DNA of 64,000 bases, taken from Paramecium sonneborni (lineage: Eukaryota; Ciliophora; Oligohymenophorea; Peniculida; Parameciidae). Below, piece by piece: positions 49,662 through 62,138 of this stretch (the stretch's first letter is position 1; the number at the start of each line of letters is the position of its first letter). The notes beneath the pieces are model-generated. The model did not search any database. It was not told where the DNA came from and saw only the letters and a program-made list of their open reading frames with translations. The stretch lies in the NCBI GenBank assembly GCA_905182985.1, contig CAJJDN010000050.1, forward strand, positions 496,001 through 560,000. The letters run 5' to 3'. Both the position numbers and the translations under genes were made by a program.

Positions 49662-51369
49662 TCATTCTTAAACTTCATCATCAACATTATATTACTTTTT
49701 AAAATTAATAAATCGACCAAGAACATTTTAATCAAAATCTCCTATGTCTTCACTTAATTTAGATGAATTTGGTTAATCAACCATAGATGGAGACTACTCT
49801 TAATCTAGAGAGGAGTTTTAATTAATATCTAAAGTATCACCTAGAGTATTTGAGAAGAAAATGCTTTTTTTTATTGGAATTTTTTAAAAGCTATTAGCTA
49901 AATCTGTTTATTAAATATCACTTTTAGAATCGAAAGAACAATTATTTTTAATTATAATAGTTGATGAAGATCCCAAAAGGATATTTCGTTATTTATGACT
50001 ATTTTTAGAATATTTAGATGATAATCTTGGCATATTTTTTCTGATAGCTAATTTTCTAAGTGATTTTTTTCTGACTTAATCATCCTCTATAATTTAAAAC
50101 CATGAATGTTTAAGAGCAGCATCAGGATGAGGTCTAAATGTCCAATCTTTTTACAATAGTTATATTAATAAATCTTTGGCTTCTTCTGAAACTTATTCAA
50201 ATAACTCATTTGGAAATTCAAGAGCTGCTTCTTTGATTTTTTCAATCAAATCATTTAAACTATAATATTTGATTGTATATCATACTAATCAGAGATAAAT
50301 GGTAATTGTCCCGATAACATAGAATATAAAATACAACCTGCACTCCACATATCAACCATTTAACTTTTTTATATAATATTACATTTACTTATAACCTTCT
50401 CCTGAAAATATTTCTGGAGCTGAAAATGCTACAGTGCCAGTATAAGTCCACATTTCAATTTTCTCTCTATCCTTAAGATCTCCGAATTCTTTATAAGCAT
50501 CACTAAATTTACTTACATTAAAGTCAGTTACTTTGATCTAATTTTTATCTATTGAATTTATATAAATACTTTCAACGCATAATATATTATTGGGTTTCAA
50601 ATCTCTATGGCATATACCATTTCTATGCATGTACTCTATTGCACTTAATAACTACTTAAATAACTCCTTAGCATCACTCTCACTATAATGTCCTAATTCA
50701 TTTATCACTTCAAACATCTCTTTTCCCTTAATCAATTCCATTACTACATGAGCTTTACTTTCAGACTGAAACCCATTATTGAAATCAACATATAATTTAT
50801 GAACTTTAACAATATTTTCATGTTATAATTTAAACATCGATTTAAACTCGAGAATCATCTACTTTTTATATGTTTTTATTACATTTCTTATTATTTCATC
50901 ATCTTGAGTTTGGACGATCTTCACTGCATATTCAATCTATGATTATTTATGTACAATCCTTTTAACCAATCCAAGACAGCCTTCTCCTAATATTTCCATC
51001 ATTTCATAATCTTCATCAAACTTTTTTAGATTAGGACATATATATTCTGAATCAAATTCATTTATTTCAACATCTAATTTACGCCCTAACTCCTATAGTT
51101 CTTCCCATAAATCCTTCTCATCATTTAAAGGTTTCTTTATTATCAATTAAATCCTTCCTATTCTATATTTAATTGAATCTACCTCTTAATTGCTACTTAA
51201 TTCTGTCTCGATTATTTTGTACTTAAGTTTGTTTATCTTCTGACTCAGACTTAAGAAAAGTAAATCTTCCACTTCCCTTTTTCTCTGTTGTTTATAATCT
51301 TGGAGGCTATCTTTAAGTCTCAAATGTGCAAGATTCACTGAGTGTTATTTAAGACAATTAATCTAGCAT
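49662..51369 (-). CDS. CAMK-like Ser/Thr protein kinase
   Basis: N-terminal 150 residues hydrophilic (MLDQLSQITLSESCTFETQ), with a stretch IKYRIGRIQLIIKKPLNDEK that may be a PH-like remnant. Kinase domain: YEMMEILGEGCLGLVKRIVH, YAVKIVQ, HVVMELIKGKEMFEVINELG, GICHRDLKPNNILCV, KVTDFNVSKF, TGTVAFSAPEIFSGEG, MVDMWSAGCILYSMLSGQLP, RPHPDAALKHSWF. Catalytic Lys and both Asp residues are present; the DFG Gly is Asn (DFN). Introns of 25 nt before QMVDMW and 26 nt after PFISDQ. The C-terminal tail is Ser/Asp/Asn-rich without EF-hands, so it is not a CDPK. TGA at 49662-49664. Confidence 0.85.
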
Positions 51370-51642
51370 TATACAGTAAAATATTTTATAAATAAAATTT
51401 GTTACAGTGTAATTAAAGAATTCTAAATATGTTATGTAATTCTTCAATTACATCTTAATTATATAACTTTAAATTATGAATCAGAATATCTATAACCAAT
51501 TTAGACTTAAATAAGGATTAAATAAAAGCTAAAGTTCAGCATTTTAAACAACTATTTTACATTAATCTAACCTTGTTATCTAATATAAATATTTATTCTG
51601 ATTTTATAATATTAATTTACAATTTACTAAATTCAAATAGAA

Positions 51643-52358
51643 ATGGAATTAAATACAGATCCAATTGTTTTATAAAATTCATCTACAGTCTCCATCAGGT
51701 AATGATTTTGACAATAATAAAGTGAATATAAACCTAAATATTCTCAAGTTATTTATTTTGGATCACAAATGGCCATGTAAAAGGAAAATGAAATGAATGA
51801 AGGTAATCAAAATGAAATTGATAATAATAAATAAAAATAAGTTCCGTTAGTAGAAAAAGAAATAGAATTTAGGAAAATATTTTCAAAGTATAAATTAAAA
51901 GTATTTTAAGATTTGCTGTGACAAATGCAATATTTGGAATTTATTAGCTCATTATTTTAATTTTTCAAGGAATATTATTGATAGAAAATGATGAAGTTTT
52001 AGGTTTTATTTTATTACTCATCAGGTAAAAATATTGTTTATATAGCTATTCTTTATGGGGAATCACATTTTATATAGCTATTAAGACATTTAAAGATTAA
52101 AAATCTTCATAACTTATAATCTATCAATCAAATTTATTTATAGTAGGAATTATAGATTGTTATGTATAATCCTTGATCTTTTCAGCACTAAAAAATGCAA
52201 AGGTGTTTTATGAATTTTTCTTTACAAGTTTATGGATAGCAAAGATAGTTTTTTTGACAACATTATTTTTTTAGTGTAAAAAATCAAAAAATTTAATGAT
52301 TGTAATAAAATACTTAAAACTTGAATATCTATAACATTCTTCAGATACCAATGTTTGA
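51643..52358 (+). CDS. Unrecognised four-span membrane protein
   Basis: It starts MELNTDPIVLQNSSTVSIR. A hydrophilic N-terminal region (VIYFGSQMAMQKENEMNEG, VEKEIEFRKIFSKYKLK) leads into hydrophobic segments: FAVTNAIFGIYQLIILIFQ, VLGFILLLI, LWGITFYIAIKTF, LFIVGIIDCYVQSLIFSA, and FTSLWIAKIVFLTTLFFQ. Introns lie after SIR, near KYKLK and after FILLLIR (21 nt). It ends LEYLQHSSDTNV at TGA 52356-52358, 52 bp from the convergent neighbour. Family not recognised. Confidence 0.5.
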
Positions 52359-52410
52359 AATTTAATAATTAAATTATGAGAAATTAATTTTATAAATACT
52401 TATTCAAACC

Positions 52411-53706
52411 TCAAAAATATCCTTTAATTTCAGAAAGTTTTCCTTAAGACATAAGACGCTTTCTATCATAATTTTCTTCTATGATTTCATCATTTTATTA
52501 TGTTTCTGGTTTTGTTGGAACTTTCATAACATATTTTTCATAATTTGAATTACTACTAAACCTTACATAGGGAAACGAATTTTTATGAGATTGAGATCGT
52601 AATTAAATAATCTCTTATTCAAGTACATTTTTACCAACAACTTCGAGATTTCCAATGTCGTCAGGGACTGTTGGTATTAATTTCATAATAAGATCAGAAT
52701 TTTCTGAAAGCTTTTTATTTAAAGCAGATTGAGAGGTGAAAGTACTAAAAGGTTTGAAGTCAAGTTAACTTAAAGAAGATCTTCTAACAATTTCTATTTA
52801 TGGAGATTTAGGATTGCCATAGATCTAATAATTCTTTTCAAATAAATCTACAAAAGTCTTGGGTTTAATATTCGAGTCTTTTTTTCTTAATCCGAGACGC
52901 TATTCATTTTATTTAATATATACCCAAAATTCAGTACCTTATTTTTCTTCAATTGGAGTCAAAGTATCTAATATTCTTTTCATTTCTTCTTTCATCCTAT
53001 GTTATTCAATTCTATCGAGAAGAGAATAACCTGGTTATCTTTAAATTTTCGATTCTATTTTTATTTTTGTTAAATCCCAATCTTATTATACTAAGTCAAA
53101 TGTTTCAATAACTCTTTCACATTTACTCATTTTTAAAGATTCACCTTTAGACATACGACTTTATAATTATCTTGTTTTTTTTTCATTCTAAATTATTATT
53201 TAATTTGATATGTACTTCCATTTTATTTTTTTCAATTCTTTATTATATCTATAAAATTTGTTCTTAAACTTAATCTTCATTTAAAACTAATTCTTAAAAA
53301 TCTTTAGTTTTAATTTTGTTTTTTTTAAACTAAATATCCTTGCTTGATTATTCTATGATTATGTAAATGATAATAAAATACCTTTAGAACTGAAATTCAC
53401 TCTCTCTGTTTGGTCATTTTATTATTGAGTAGAAGGAGTAGCTTATGAATTTGCAGTAATTCTTATTTAAGCAGGTTTTCTATTTTATTATTAACTTCTT
53501 GACTTTTCAGCTAAGAATTATTAAATACTTCCAACAACTGTATATTTAATAATATTCCCTTTTGAATCTTACCTTGGTCCTTTTTCATGATCAGGTATTT
53601 TATCTAATAATTCCTTTGACCCACTAAAGAAATTTGAATGTGCTGCTTCAACAGCTACAGGAGATACATGAGTTAAGTATTAAGGTCTGACTCTAAAAAG
53701 ATTCAT
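52411..53706 (-). CDS. Unrecognised protein, possible axonemal component
   Basis: It starts MNLFRVRPQYLTHVSPVAVE and continues AAHSNFFSGSKELLDKIPDH, a short-motif style seen in microtubule-associated ciliary proteins. The middle is Gln/Ser/Lys-rich with coiled segments. The C-terminal half reads GTEFWVYIKQNEQRLGLRKK, KTFVDLFEKNYQIYGNPKSP, LIMKLIPTVPDDIGNLEVVG and ends MSQGKLSEIKGYF. Several introns are needed, not all placed. Its start codon is 63 bp from that of the divergent gene at 53770, which also looks ciliary, so co-regulation is plausible. The ciliary role is inference. Confidence 0.5.
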
Positions 53707-53769
53707 TGTACTATCCTTACTTTCAATACCAAATTAGTTAAATTTTTTTAACATTTTTATTTATATATT
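53707..53769. promoter_or_regulatory. 63-bp divergent intergenic region
   Basis: The only non-coding DNA between the ATGs of the two divergent probable axonemal genes. It must hold both promoters. AT-rich; no motif recognised. Confidence 0.5.
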
Positions 53770-54351
53770 ATGTAACATCCTAGATCAACTTCAGCTCATT
53801 ATAATACTTGTAATTCTTAGTACGGAAATGGATGGTTATTACATGAAGGGAAACAACAAATCAAATTAAATGAAACACCAGTACCTACTTATGCAGAAAT
53901 TGTTAGAAGTATGCAAGTATTTACAAATACTATTTTTATGAAGGATTTTAGAAGAGCTGAAAAACTAATTAAGAATAAATTAGTAGCTCAATAATTTGGT
54001 TTAGAGGGTTAATCATAAGAGATAGAAAAAGAGAGATAAAGAAGAAAAATTGATAATAAGGTACCACCAAAACCTTTTCCAGTTAAAGAAAGCGAATATA
54101 AAAAACCTGATTAAGGAATTAATGTTGGTATATTAATCTTTTTTTATTTTTTTATGATAGGATTACCTATTTATGAAACTTCAAATATGCTATATGGACA
54201 ATTAAACCCAACAAAATTTGAATTAATTGAAAAATTTTATCCAAGAGATGCTAAATTTTCTTAAGGATTCCTTGGACATACCTATAAATTTGATGGACTT
54301 AATACTAGTGTTGCATTCTCAAAAACTCATAAAGCATTAGATGAATACTGA
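53770..54351 (+). CDS. Probable ciliary/axonemal microtubule-associated protein
   Basis: About 180 residues, start MQHPRSTSAHYNTCNSQYGN. It continues GWLLHEGKQQIKLNETPVPT, NTIFMKDFRRAEKLIKNKLV and a basic helix (EIEKERQRRKIDN). After a 33-nt intron (gtatat...gatag) come GLPIYETSNMLYGQLNPTKF and YPRDAKFSQGFLGHTYKFDG, then TSVAFSKTHKALDEY. Short Tyr/Pro/Gly motifs in a small basic protein are typical of microtubule inner proteins, but I could not match a specific CFAP or SPMIP. TGA at 54349-54351. Confidence 0.55.
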
Positions 54352-54394
54352 TTTAAATTATTATAGTATATTTTATAAGTCATAATATATATAA

Positions 54395-56411
54395 TCATAT
54401 AAATAATTATTAATTCACTTATTAAGGGGCATCAAAGTAATCTTAAATTTTATTAGACTTCATTAAATGTTCATACAATTTTCTAAATGATTCCTAAATT
54501 TCGGGAAATCTAATAGCTTTTTGAGAAATTATTTAGTAATTAATTGGTGAGTATATTGTGAGAGGATTATAAGGTGGACATTCATCCAAGGTTATAAATG
54601 GGTTTTATTACCTATACTAGATAATTTTTGTACCCATAAGCATCTATATAAATGCCTTCTCTTTAGGGATCAAATTAAGTTGCATACTTTTTTAAAAAAT
54701 CAAGAAGAATTTATTTTTTATCATTTTAAGTATAATGTTTGCACATATAAATAGCAGCTAACATTATTGCTAAACAAAATGAAGATATTCCTCCTAAAAT
54801 AGTTATTATAATAAATTATACCTGTGTAAGCATCATTTAGATTTTTTGATTTTAGCAAATACTTTAAAATTAACATTGTTTCTCTATACCAATAAAATCT
54901 ATTAACCCAATCTTTTATAATTGTAGTTGAAGCAAACCCCAAATGAGGATTATTATATATGTTACTCCATTAATAAATCCATGTTAAATCAACTTAAATG
55001 ATTTTGCCTATGATAACAGTTTAACATACCAGGATCTTATTCATCTAAATGAAAACTTTACCAATTTTATTGGATGTAAGCATCATCATTATAAAACTCA
55101 GTCTTAGGATTCAACTCTAATTTTAGTATTGGAATATGACTTTGTATTAATCTAATACTTTGTCTTATATTCATACTTTGACTTCACTAAAAATGGTGTC
55201 TATTTTAAAATTTAATTTATTGATTGTAAAAAGTTAACAATCTAAATGTAACTCAAAGTTTATGTTCCCCAAATACCTATATCAACATCACTTACTTCTA
55301 AATCTAATCCTGTTTCGAATGATCCATAAGCATATATATTAAGGTCTGAATTCATAAAAATTATATGATGTAATCTATTAAAACATATTCGTTTTCGTAT
55401 TTTATTTTAAAAACTTTTTATTTGTATACTATTTATAAACTCGTCTATATCATGTGTTTTAGGTTTATTTAAATTTAATTGTTTACGCTTTATAGGTGTA
55501 CTTTGTGAAGAATATGGATATTATTTGTTTCCAACTTTTTCTATGTTATTGTTATTTTTTTTTTTATATCCCCCCCTATTGCTTTATTTTTGATTACTTA
55601 AATCTTTTTGATTGTTATCATCCTACTACAATTAACAATCATCTGACTCTGATTAGGAATTTCCTGTTGTTGTACTTACAGCACCAATCTATAATATTTT
55701 TTTTTTAAATACATGTGTCAATTAAGCATCCAATTCATTTATATTATTCTTAAATTTTGGCTCTAGGTTCTCTATTTAATTCAAACTATGTAATATTTCT
55801 TATTTTTATTAATTTGTTTAGGATTTCATTTTATGAAAAAATTGAGGAGATATCTAATTACATTATTTTTCATTATTCTACTATTCGATCTAAGGTTGTT
55901 AATGATTCTACTTTTATGTTAGAGTTTAGTTTTTTTGTGTTTTTTTTTATTAATCAACTTTATTTTTTTTGTTCTTTAACTTTTTTTGTGATTTTTTGTT
56001 AGGTTATGAAATTTATTGAACACTAGGAGGCAACTAAAATTATTCAATATCATTTTAGTCTAAAACTGACAATTATAAACCTGATTATTAATCTTTTGGA
56101 TTCTGTAATTCATGAATAATTTGAAGTTCTTCTTCAAGAACACTTAGAGATAAGCTTATTATATTTTTTACACAAGTGACTGAATCGAATTCATTATTCT
56201 TTCTTTTAAATTGTTACTTTTACTATAACTTAGAAAAGATGATATTTACATTTCTAACTATAGTTTCTTGTTACTAATAGTCGCATTCACTTGATATTTT
56301 TTGTTTTTAGCCTTCTTATTATCTGGATTTACAATGAAAAGTTTTTGTTCCTCTATTTGATTCATCCAAATTATTTTCACTAATCTGGAAAGATGCACTT
56401 TAATTTAACAT
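54395..56411 (-). CDS. Non-canonical poly(A) polymerase / terminal nucleotidyltransferase (TRF4/TENT type)
   Basis: Adds nucleotides to RNA 3' ends. The N-terminal 300 residues are Lys/Gln/Asn-rich low complexity (VDQQKKTQKNQTLTQKQNHQ), which makes the plus strand here conspicuously T-rich. The catalytic core: NKIRKRICFNRLHHIIF, YAYGSFETGLDLEVSDVDIG (GS...SDVD metal site), then KVDLTWIY for the third Asp. The central domain follows: YRETMLILKYLLKSKNLNDA, a 28-nt intron, GGISSFCLAIMLAAIYMC. The PAP-associated end reads PYNPLTIYSPINYQIIS and IRFPEIQESFRKLYEHLMKS. No RRM or zinc finger. Start MLNQSASFQISENNLDESN. Plus-strand frames at 55496-56002 are shadows. Confidence 0.85.
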
Positions 56412-56654
56412 ATAAGAAATCATTTATTAATTTATTATAATCAATTAATGATTATTCATTAATCATTAAGAAATATAAATTCTATTTTTTTAATGGCTTA
56501 CGTAATTTTTTGATTATAATAAGCACTAAATGTAACACAATAAACTTTAGAGATAAAAAATTATAAATAATTTCTTAAAAATAAAATAAGATATGAATAG
56601 AAATATATTAAAATCAATTTAGTAAAATGAAAGATTATTATATTTAAATGTTTG

Positions 56655-57358
56655 TCATTTAATCATGATTTTATATTTTTTGGATACTTCATCACTATTT
56701 TCAAAAGGATCATCAACTGTTGACAATCTTTTTACATATCCTAAGGTTGTATTACCGAATAGAAATGATCCAGATGATTAATGTTATGGTGAGAATAATT
56801 AAGTACTAAATGATGCTTTGCTTTTATTCTTAACTAATCTACCTCTAGCTGATTATATTTTTAATCTTTATTTAAATTATTCTAATTCATCTAACATTTT
56901 TTAATCCACAATTTTCCATTATGGTTCAACAAATTATTTTTCTTCTTAAAAATGATCATTCAACTTATAAAATAATTATATTTATTAAGTTAATCTTATG
57001 TAATCAGGAATTAATTCAATTACTTAAAAAAACAAACTAGCCTATAAAGTTTAAAAATCTAAAATAAATTGCATAATTATCCTATTAATAACAATAATTA
57101 GAACTTTTCAAAAAATAAGTAGATAGCTATCACATCATTCCACATAAGTAAAACAATTTCTCCTATAATATCTTCATGATGTTTTTCTAATGCTGATTTG
57201 ATTATCTAATATTGAATAATACATTTAATACTGATGTATAAGTAAAAATAACAGTTAATAGATTGATTGCTTGATAATAATTAGATTAATTTTCTATAAA
57301 GCCTAAAATATAAATTAAGATTACTGTCTAAGTTGTAAATTCTTTACGATTTGGCCAT
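56655..57358 (-). CDS. Unrecognised ~220-residue protein
   Basis: It starts MAKSQRIYNLDRLYRKLIQ after a 22-nt intron near codon 12 is removed. A hydrophobic helical part (EIVLLMWNDVIAIYLFFEKF, LLLLIGQLCNLFQIFKLY) is followed by VIELIPDYIRLTQQIQLFYK, FVEPQWKIVDQKMLDELEQF and a Ser/Gly/Thr-rich end (QHQSSGSFLFGNTTLGYVKR). It finishes DEVSKKYKIMIK at TGA 56655-56657. A further intron is needed near 57030. No family recognised. Confidence 0.5.
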
Positions 57359-58361
57359 TTTTAGTAAGTGTAGACCATTGCCGAATCTTTGTAACATTTC
57401 GAAATACAACATGATAAACTTCTCTTTGTCTAGGTTCTTCTCTCTAGAATTGATTATTAAGAGATTTACTTATAACGAAATCCATCCCAATCGAGAAGAG
57501 ATTCAGAAAACTATTCACCATGAAGGAAATCATCTAAAAGAACATGACAAGTTGCCAAGATTTTGAGTTTTACTCTATATGATACCTTATCTGGTAGAGA
57601 CTAAAAGAATTTCTAAAAAGTTTTCTTTATAGGTTATGGAGTACGGCAAATTAATTATTATTCTTACGGAAATCCTTACATGAGCTATTTTAGATCACCA
57701 ATATTGAGAAAGGGTTTGTTGTTTAAAATTGAACTATTAAAAAGAGCTTTCTCAAAATCTGTTTATTATTTGAAGAATTTGCTAAACATTGTAAAAATAA
57801 TAATTATTTTAAATATATAATTAATATTGTTTTATTTCAATTACCCTAATTAACAACAATTATAAATGAAAGGAATCTTAAATTAAATTAATTTGCATTA
57901 CTAAGAATAAGCATATTAAGAATGATAATATTAATTCCATAATGTTAAAAGCATATTAAGAATTTCAGATTTAATATTTATAAAGATTGATGACTTCTTG
58001 ACTTTATAATTCATCATTTTGATTTTTATATTAGTTATGAACCAAATGATATCTAAAAATATTGTTAAAATTATGTAGAAAACATCTTTTTAAATATAGA
58101 ATGTATGTATTTTAATATTTTCTTTTCATGTTGATTGATTGTGTTGTTTAAAAATAGTAAAATAAATTGAACAGTTAAAAATATAGGATAATTGAAATCA
58201 AATTTGTTTAAACAATTAATTATGCTAAAATATTTGAATAACGTCATCTCATCATACTATAATGCTTATTCTGTAATTCTTAGGTTTACAAATCCAGATG
58301 GAATTGTTGCTCCATTATTATATTAACTGATATACATTTTTTAATTTTTTTAATTTATATT
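57359..58361. other. Spacer with short plus-strand coding-like fragments
   Basis: Contains a slightly GC-richer plus-strand stretch (about 57400-57720) with FTYNEIHPNREEIQKTIHHE and, in another frame, YGVRQINYYSYGNPYMSYFR then SPILRKG, and near 58280 FTNPDGIVAPLLY. No single frame or intron set joins them. They may be exons of an unrecognised gene or relic; not confident enough to call. Confidence 0.3.
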
Positions 58362-61300
58362 ATGGATAAAAGAAAGTTGTTAATTGACAACAATTTGAAA
58401 AGTAATTTCTAAGATTTCAATTATGACTTCAAAGATAATAAACTCAAAATCAATGATGTTAAAAATACAGCAGAATCATTTAAAAGAGGAAGCGCGAAGT
58501 ATTTCTATTTTAAATGTTAGATAACCATTTGAAACTAATGATAAATCCTTTGAATTCATTAACAAAACTAATTCTAGTTTGACAACCCATACAGAAAATG
58601 ATATATCTTATTTTAGAAACAAAATAGAAGATTTATAATTTAAAGCTGACTCATTGGATGTTAAACTAAAGGCTAGAGATAAAGAAATATAACATCAACA
58701 ATCTTAAATTAAAAAATATATTCATGAAATTCATTAGATTCAAATTATGGAACAAGATTATAAAGAATAAGTTGTTTCTATTAATAATGAACTCTCTTAA
58801 TGGAAAGATAAATATTTTGCCAATCTCAAAGAATACTAATATAAATTGGCATTTCTAACAAGAAAAGCAGAATAAGACTTGAATCTCTAAAAAAAAAATT
58901 ATGAAGAAATTTTAAATCAGAAATAAAAGGAGATTGAATAAATTGAGTTAAGGTTTGAAAATGAAAGGGATCATTTATATCAAGCTATCGAATTATAAAA
59001 TAAACCTTAAAATATCAATAATGAGATTAATGTAATTTATTCTATAACTTTTTTTAGGAATTGATTACTAAATATGATGAATTAGAAACTGAAAATATGG
59101 GCTTAAGGGAAAAAATTTTAGTTTTTGAAGCTAATTAGGATGAACTCAAGTTTCATATCTAATAAATTTCAGGAAGATTATTGGAATAAGTAAATAAAAA
59201 TGTTTAAGTAATTTTTTTATTCAATATATAGCTTGATTAATAAAAGTAATAAGAAATATAAAATTGTTAGAATTAATTACTTGCAAAAGATAAACAAATT
59301 AATAATCTTTTAATTTAGATTGAAGAATCAAAAAATGATGAATAATATCTTGATTAAGAAAAGTTGATGTAATTGGAAAATTTAAACAATTAATTAATTG
59401 AATAAAATTCTTAATTAGAAGATGAAAATTAAAAATTGAAAACTTAAATATCTGAATAATAAGAGCATGAAAATAATCTTAAACTTATTATCCAATAATA
59501 AAAACAGTAAAATTTAAAATTGTAATAAGAAAATAATTAATTTTAAGAGTAAATAAATTAATTTGAATATTTGCAAGTTAAAGATTCAAATTAAAAATAA
59601 AAAGAATAATAAGAACAAATTGATTCTTTACTTTTAAAATTAAATAAAGTAGAATTAGAATGTGAAGAATTAAGGCAATAAATAGGAAAATAAAATGATG
59701 AGTTAATTGAATCGTATCGAAAAGATATAAGAGAGAAGGATGAAGTCATTCAAGTTCAAGGATTAAATTAAAAAGAATTTGAAAAAGTTATGGCTCAATA
59801 CAGAGTAGAAAATAAAGAATATAAAACAAAAAATGAACTTTTAATAAATTAAAATGAAATCTAAAATTTGTAAATTGAAGAGATGTTCAAGGATAAATAA
59901 ATTTTATAGAAGCAGTTAGAAACTTTAGAAAATAATTATACTATTTAACTGCAATAGCTTTAAAATTATTAAATCGCTCTCAATAATTGTAAAATAAAAG
60001 AATAAAGTTACAATGAATAAATTGTGTATTTTACATAGTTGGAAGATGATAATTCAATGCTTTAGTTATAAAATTCTCAGCTAAAATAATAATTAGCTGA
60101 TCTAATGGAAGAATTTAACCCAAAAATAAACTTATTTTAATAAGAAATTATCTAAAAGAAAGAATTAAATGAATTATTTCAACTATAACTTCATGAAAAA
60201 GATATATAATTAAAATAACTTGAAAAAGATTTATTTTTAATGTAAGAACAAAATTAGTAGCTTTTTGATAATAATTAAATTTTACAATAAGATATATCCA
60301 AACAACAATAAGATTTATCTATTTTAAAAACAAAACCAGATGATTTAACAGTTAATAGTATTGAAGATGGGAAAGAAGTTTTGATTGAAGAAAACTAAGT
60401 TGATTAACCTAAAAATGAAGAGCCATTAGAAAATTTAGAAGAAATTGAAAAAGAATTACAATTTTAAAAACAATAAAATGCAGATCTGAATTTTAAACTG
60501 AATAATGCATTATAAGAAATCTAAATTTTGTAAGAATAAATTGTTTAATCTTAAGAAGAATTTGAGACATAAATTACATAAATCAAGTAAGAATTGATCA
60601 GTAAAAGACTTTAAAATGATAAATTGGAACTAATATAAATGGATTATGAAAAAGTAAAAAATGAAATTGCTTTGCTCTAAAATTTGAATGAAATTAAAGA
60701 TTAATAAATTGAAAATTTGAGGGCTAATATTTTAGAGGATGAAACTTAATAAGATTTCATTAATCAATAAGAAAGTTAAATAAAAGAATTGCAATACATA
60801 AAATAAAATTTAGAAACTGAGTTAGATAGGAATAAAAATGAGTATGAATAAGAAATAAATAAATTAAGAGAAGAAAGGGATTGTTTGAAATCAAAAACAA
60901 TTGAAGCAATTTAACAAAAAGTAGTTTTAGAAAATTAATTACAGAATTTATAGGAAGAATTATTAAGAAAGCAAATAATAATAAATAGAATTGATCCAAA
61001 TTAGATAGTTGAGCCTTATAAAAATGAATATAGTAGTAATTCTGAATTGAATAAAACACCAGATGGAAAGTAATAATAAACAGATGATGATTTGGAAAGA
61101 GACTTTACAAATAATTAATAAGAATATGAAGTATAAGTAGAAGATAAAGAGCTTATAAAGGAGAGAAAAAACTCTAATATTTTACCTTAAAATGATTAAG
61201 AGTTTGAGATCTTTGAATAAATCTAAATTCCTTAAGTTCAATCAGACTAAAGAGAATAAAATACAAATTCATTTAAAATAAGTTTGTAAAATATGGAATA

Positions 61301-61603
61301 ATTACCAAATTAAGAAAATTTATAAAATTAATAATTCGAAGAATAAACAAGAAATAAGGAAGATTAAATCAAATAATCAAGCAAATAATTTGAAAAGCAG
61401 TGTGGTAAATAAGAAGAAGTACATAAGAAAATAGATTTAAAGACTTAAGATTTTTTTGGTAAAGAACTATCTCAAGAAGAACCTGCAAATACTTCATAAA
61501 CATCACAAGAATTAGCAAATTATTTGATTAATGTAAAGTTTTATTTATTTTATAGAATGCCTTAAACGGAGCAATCTAATCTCTACTTAATATAAGTTAG
61601 TGA
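58362..61603 (+). CDS. Large Gln-rich coiled-coil protein with AKAP-like C-terminal helix
   Basis: About 1,040 residues. It starts MDKRKLLIDNNLKSNFQDFN, with a 22-nt intron at about 58499-58520, a 26-nt intron before ELITKYDELETENMGLREKI, and a 23-nt intron near the 3' end. From about residue 70 to 850 it is nearly continuous heptad coiled coil, with Gln mostly encoded by TAA. The tail is acidic and Ser/Gln-rich. The last exon makes the helix ELANYLINNALNGAIQSLL, which fits the amphipathic spacing of PKA RII-anchoring (or R2D2-binding) helices. TGA at 61601-61603. Probably cytoskeletal, basal-body or scaffold; the function is inferred from shape only. Confidence 0.75.
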
Positions 61604-62138
61604 ATAGTTAATGTATATTATATAAAACTTAAAATCTGCTCAAATATAATCGAAATAAGTATAAAATAATTCTGATTCTTGAATATCGGATTTATTTATA
61701 CAATTGAAATTAAATTAAATGATTTAGAGATTCTATAAAAATATTGATCTTAAATTTGTAAATCAAATAGATAGATTTTGCAATTTCTTTAGATGCTTAG
61801 GCTTTCTCTTTGAAATGCTATATGTTTTTTATCACCTAAGGATTTTTATGCTTAAATTTAAAATAAATTTAGGTATTAAAATGTTAATCTCCTAATAGAA
61901 ATATTATAAAAATTTAATGTTTAAATCGATTAATGAAATATATAATTAAAGATTCGTTATGAGAATAAGATGAATTAAGTTTCGATTGAATTAGAAATAT
62001 TCTTTTTAGAATTGATTCACAAAAATGATAAATAAATAATAATTAAAAATAAATTATAGATTAATAGATTATAGTCAGATAAAGAATATATTATCTCCAA
62101 GAAATATTATATTGTTGTCCTTAAATATAACAAATAAA
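61604..62138. other. Intergenic spacer
   Basis: AT-rich, no coding signal found on either strand. Partly inside the duplicated block. Confidence 0.5.

Noticed and set aside
55496..56002. Two Phe/Tyr-rich plus-strand ORFs
   Set aside because: Shadows of the Lys/Gln-rich leader of the poly(A)-polymerase-like gene on the minus strand.
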